DNA of 64,000 nucleotides from Topomyia yanbarensis (Eukaryota; Arthropoda; Insecta; Diptera; Culicidae), in assembly GCF_030247195.1 (NCBI RefSeq), contig NC_080672.1, positions 189,089,344-189,153,343 of the forward strand, in the 5' to 3' direction. Shown one piece after another: positions 57,359 to 64,000 of this stretch. Within the stretch, counting starts at the first letter, position 1. The number at the start of each line of letters is the position of its first letter. The notes under the pieces were generated by a model. That model saw nothing but the letters and a program-made list of their open reading frames with translations. It did not search any database and was not told where the DNA came from. Made by a program: the position numbers and the translations under genes.

Positions 57359-59639
57359 ATTTTATATATATACTAGCTGTCCCCCGGTGCGCTTCGCTAC
57401 ACCCGCTTCGACTAAACGAAATATTTTAAATATACTAAAAATAACAAATATTTTTGTTACTAAGAAGAAACTTATTGTAATTCTCGCGGTGTCTATCTAT
57501 GTTCTTAGTTTGACCACCTGGAGCACAATTAAATAAATTGCTCTGTTTTCCTACACACAATCGTTTGAACTTCCTTGGTATCATTCGAATTCGAGGTAGC
57601 AGTACATCTGCTTCTATATATTTTCTAGTTACAATGGTCGCTTAAATGAAATTTTTCAACCAAAGCACAGTTGTGGTGGGTCGATGTTGCGCAGTAACTA
57701 ATATAATAGGCACACAAAGTTTCAATTGCAACACATACGGTGCACAGTGTTGCAGTGAGATAGAAAATTTATTTCCCCAAATAATTTTGCTAGAAGCTCG
57801 CTGTCTTCAGTAAAGTTCTAGAAAATATTATTGTGAAAAACTTTACTGAAGATACTAAAGCTCTATATAGTAACTGTAGCGAGATATGTAGGTTTACTTG
57901 GGATAGACCCCTTAAAACAGTTTTTCGAATATAACTTTTCACGATTACTTTAATTATTAAAAGTGTCTTCTATAAAGTTGTTAAAAGCGATAAAATACAC
58001 ATTTTTTATAACAACGATGGATCTGTAGCTCTCGAAACAACAAAGTTATTGTCAATTTTCGAATATTTTTAGGTCAATTTACACCTTAAGCAACTTCCTT
58101 AATCGCAAAAATTCGTAGAAAGAACTTTTTGCTTTCGATTAAATATAAAAACCCTCGTCTGACGGAGACTGCTGGGTAGGTTACGTATAAAATCAATACT
58201 CCTGAAAGCATGGTGGATCGACTGAATTAAATAATTCAGCACGATAATCCATAGATTTATATGCGTAACAGAATTTCCATCGATTTTATTTTGGATGGAG
58301 TAGTGTATGAAATTGAAGTCAATATACGCAATCGATTAATTCTTCAACGGATTGTATTATTTTACAAAATCATGTGGAAATGTGGTCGAATTTATTGTTG
58401 CATCGATTAACATTTTCCCAATTCAGATATCTAACTTTTTTTGGCGAATTGACCTGCGAAGGTGACTATAAAAATCATTCAATAAAAGAATGCACATATA
58501 GTGAAAAGTTCTGTTTTCGAAACATATTTCCAATGATACGAAGACATAACGGAGTGTTGATGGACGTGGGTAAAGTTAATTCATAAAAAATGGCGCGCTT
58601 AAAAAAATATTTTGGCGATACAGAGAGTGTTAGTATATTCATTCACTTTCCATATAATCACTGCACAATTGAATAATATTTCTTCAAATATCATAGCAGA
58701 ATACTGAAAATTGAGCCAGTGAAGAGAATCTCTACAGGTATCTCGTTGAAAACTTGCTTTGTCGTGTACATCATAAATCAAAATATATTGGACCAATCGC
58801 TTTCAAGGTTCGCACAGTTCTTCTACATATCCCCCGGTATTGATCGAAGCTTTTATTTTTTCTTCATATTTTTTTTAAATTTAAAAAAAAATAATAAAAC
58901 TTATTTTTGTGAACAAAGTTATGATCTTTAATAATGTTATGATATGAAGGAGAACTGTGCAAAATTTCAAACAATTTGGTTCAGTAGATTTTGAGTTATG
59001 CTGTACATCGCATTTATTCGAGTTGTCTCCTGAAGATTCACTGTAACACACCCAATTTTCAATATTTTGCGGTGAACATTAATGAAAATATTGCTTAAAT
59101 GTTGCATTATGGACTGAATAGACTAACACTCTCGGAATCGCCAATTTTTTTTTTGAGTACGATATTTTTTTCAACAATAATCCTACCCCCTTAAGCAAGA
59201 ACTGATTTCATCAGCAGGTGTCGACTAACGGGTAAAATTTGACAAAGATCGCCGACCACGCCACCAAATATACGATTGGTCCCTTTTATGGGTCATCGTG
59301 AATTAGTCCTATATAACAGTGTTGCATTCTTTCAGCATTTTGCTTACACCCGAATTTTAATTGATATTGTAACGTTTTTACGTATTTTACGGCAGAGCTG
59401 TTCGTCCATCATCCAGCAATGTTGATTTAACTTCAGATGAAGCGATCGCCAGTGCAATTTTCAATTTAATTTTCGACAAATTATTGCAATTCATCAGTAT
59501 TATGCTGTCATTCGCGTAATAGATCTCTATCAAATAAATTCTTGCCATTCCATTTATGTGCTGGTAAACATACAGGCAACAAAATTGTAGATTTTTGAAG
59601 TAATTGACAGATAATGCATCAGAAACCCTCCCTCTCCTT

Positions 59640-59640
<1 letters not shown>
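57359..59640. other. AT-rich stretch, fragments of interspersed repeats
   Basis: No gene is recognised. 57371-57405 (ACTAGCTGTCCCCCGGTGCG) resembles the start of a repeat seen in many insects. Near 57900 a segment resembles 50-90 of this window (GACCCCTTAAAA, TTTTTC). ORFs of 65-70 codons carry no known motif. Confidence 0.35.
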
Positions 59641-63015
<3,375 letters not shown>

Positions 63016-63217
63016 AAATCGGCTACCACCGGAGAGAAGAAAAACGTTGGTGGAGGTGGTGGCGGTGAGAAGGCCAAAAAGCCAAAGGCTAAGAAACGCA
63101 GTCTCTGAAAAGGCGGTAGTAACTGCCACTAAAAATGCCACCAAAACATCGAAGGCTGCAGCGAACAAGCCAAAGAAGGCCGCCAAACCTGCCAAGAAAG
63201 CTGCCCGAAGAAGATAA
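63016..63217 (+). pseudogene. Histone H1 C-terminal relic, frameshifted
   Basis: Codons 63016-63105 read ATTGEKKNVGGGGGGEKA and KKPKAKKRSL, then a TGA. The frame shifted by one base (63107-63217) reads KTSKAAANKPKKAAKPAKKA and ends ARRR, stop. Lysine/alanine/proline repeats of this order are typical of the C-terminal tail of insect histone H1, which binds linker DNA. The globular winged-helix domain and N-terminus are absent upstream. A canonical histone 3' stem-loop lies 31 bp after the stop. It is therefore a truncated gene copy, not a processed cDNA with a poly(A) tail. Confidence 0.75.
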
Positions 63218-63247
63218 GTAAATTCACGCGTCTCTAATGTTGCAAAC

Positions 63248-63263
63248 AGTCCTTTTCAGGGCT
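63248..63263 (+). terminator. Histone mRNA 3' stem-loop
   Basis: AGTCCTTTTCAGGGCT folds into a six-pair stem (one G-U) with loop TTTC, the standard stem-loop bound by SLBP at the end of replication-dependent histone mRNAs. It lies 31 nt downstream of the H1-like stop codon, at the expected distance. The loop and flank fit the consensus apart from the one wobble pair. Confidence 0.85.
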
Positions 63264-63350
63264 AACAAAATACTTGTAAAGAATTAGTGGTGCTTATTTT
63301 CCGTTAGCGCTGTTAATTAATTGTGGATGGATTTGTGTCATAGTTGTATT

Positions 63351-63499
63351 CAAACCGTCCTTAGGATGAATATATAATGGAAAAAGAATTTTATTAGGAA
63401 GTTCCTTTTATTAATTTGTATAATCAAAAATAATTATATAAGAAAATATTTTTCAAATTAATCTACAAACCCGAAGGTTTTTGCAAATCCTTCCAAGAA
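63351..63499 (+). repeat. Segment duplicated at 63754-63919 (first copy)
   Basis: Shared order with the second copy: AAACCGTCCTT, AATGGAAAAAG, ATTAG-AAGTT-CTTTTA, AAGAAAATATTTTTC, then TCTACAAACCCGAA and GTTTTTGCAAATCCTTCCAAG. There are indels between the blocks. The GTCCTT...AGGA word near the start resembles a decayed histone stem-loop. Confidence 0.7.
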
Positions 63500-63753
63500 A
63501 ATCAGTGAATGTGGTAACTCTGCCACTACGCGAAGGCCACACCAAAACGAATATTTTCATTTATCGTACAAAAGGATGGCCTTGCATCTGCATTGAAAAG
63601 TCAATAAGTAGGAACGCCTTGATGCAAAGCGTGCTCATTCGGTGTGAGCTGCGAAAGGGGAAAGATCGTATGTATGTACGCAGTAAAAAAAAATCGTCGG
63701 TAAAGTTTGAATTGTTTCAAAAGATTCTCGTCTTGAATCAACATAGTTATCTA
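63500..63753 (+). other. Sequence between the duplicated segments
   Basis: An open frame of 121 codons (63481-63846) crosses it. Near 63508-63543 the translation NVVTLPLREGHT is faintly like the histone H4 C-terminus, with 5 of 12 positions the same; this is too weak to name. Confidence 0.3.
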
Positions 63754-63919
63754 CAAACCGTCCTTATTAGGACGAATGCAAAATGGAAAAAGTATTTAAT
63801 TAGAAAGTTTCTTTTAGTATTATGTTTGCGCTTGTTAATTCTGTAGTTTTACCAGTGAATCATAAGAAAATATTTTTCTAATCTACAAACCCGAAAGTTT
63901 TTGCAAATCCTTCCAAGAA
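63754..63919 (+). repeat. Segment duplicated at 63351-63499 (second copy)
   Basis: It contains CGTCCTTATTAGGACG (63759-63774), a perfect six-pair stem with loop TATT, at the place where the first copy has a broken version. This resembles a histone stem-loop with an altered loop. The rest matches the first copy block by block. Confidence 0.7.
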
Positions 63920-64000
63920 CACTCCGGTTATGTCCTAGACATTACCCACCCATCTTTTTAAGCATTGATTTAATATATGAGAATCATGCGCGTTGCTGCA

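Noticed and set aside
57371..57405. ACTAGCTG...CCCCGGTGCGCTTCGCTAC motif as an RNA gene
   Set aside because: No cloverleaf or Pol III box arrangement; more likely the edge of a common insect repeat.
63508..63543. Possible histone H4 C-terminal remnant
   Set aside because: Only about 5 of 12 residues agree and no flanking H4 sequence is readable; kept as a remark in the annotation of the surrounding segment only.

Overview
The window is repeat-rich insect nuclear DNA, most likely from a culicine mosquito (Aedes type). That call rests on the mix of element families (R1-clade, CR1/Jockey-like, BEL/Pao, Ty3/mdg1-like, Tc1 and hAT relics) and on short interspersed repeats that I associate with Aedes genomes; there is no single-copy host gene to confirm it. 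No intact host gene was found. The only host-derived coding trace is a frameshifted histone H1 tail with a canonical histone 3' stem-loop, near the right end.

Layout. 1-2150: an inverted-repeat pair surrounds a 772-bp insert made of 2.25 copies of a 344-bp unit, flanked by a 13-bp direct repeat. Each full unit carries, on the minus strand, a sequence with every invariant residue of a hammerhead ribozyme; this looks like an animal retrozyme. 2500-6830: CR1-like LINE copy 1 (minus strand, broken). 7860-9273: a mosquito interspersed repeat plus an internal fragment of an R1-clade ORF2 (plus strand). 11150-16059: a large palindrome with arms of about 1.5 kb, each a gag-only LINE fragment, joined through (TA)n into which a Tc1-like transposon inserted. 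16252-21981: R1-clade copy 1, with both ORFs open. 25597-31287: R1-clade copy 2, broken. 33637-38695: 5' part of a Ty3/mdg1-like LTR retrotransposon, broken and invaded by MITE-like sequences. 38690-39776: hAT transposase remnant. 40255-57085: one BEL/Pao LTR element opened by two later insertions, CR1-like copy 2 (about 44414-48982) and R1-clade copy 3 (50036-55750). 57085-64000: a 21-22 bp minisatellite, long (TA)n and poly-C tracts, unannotated AT-rich DNA, then the histone relic.

How the parts relate. The history can be read from nesting. BEL inserted first and was then hit by the two LINEs. The R1 insertion left a 10-bp target-site duplication, and removing it restores the integrase reading frame. 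R1 copy 1 and the R1 fragment both lie at ACAY-type microsatellites inside the same mosquito repeat family, in the same relative orientation, as expected of Waldo-like members of the R1 clade. The two CR1-like copies share a nearly identical 5' third but have strongly diverged endonuclease/RT regions, which points to a recombined or template-switched lineage. The retrozyme-like insert is the least ordinary object in the window.
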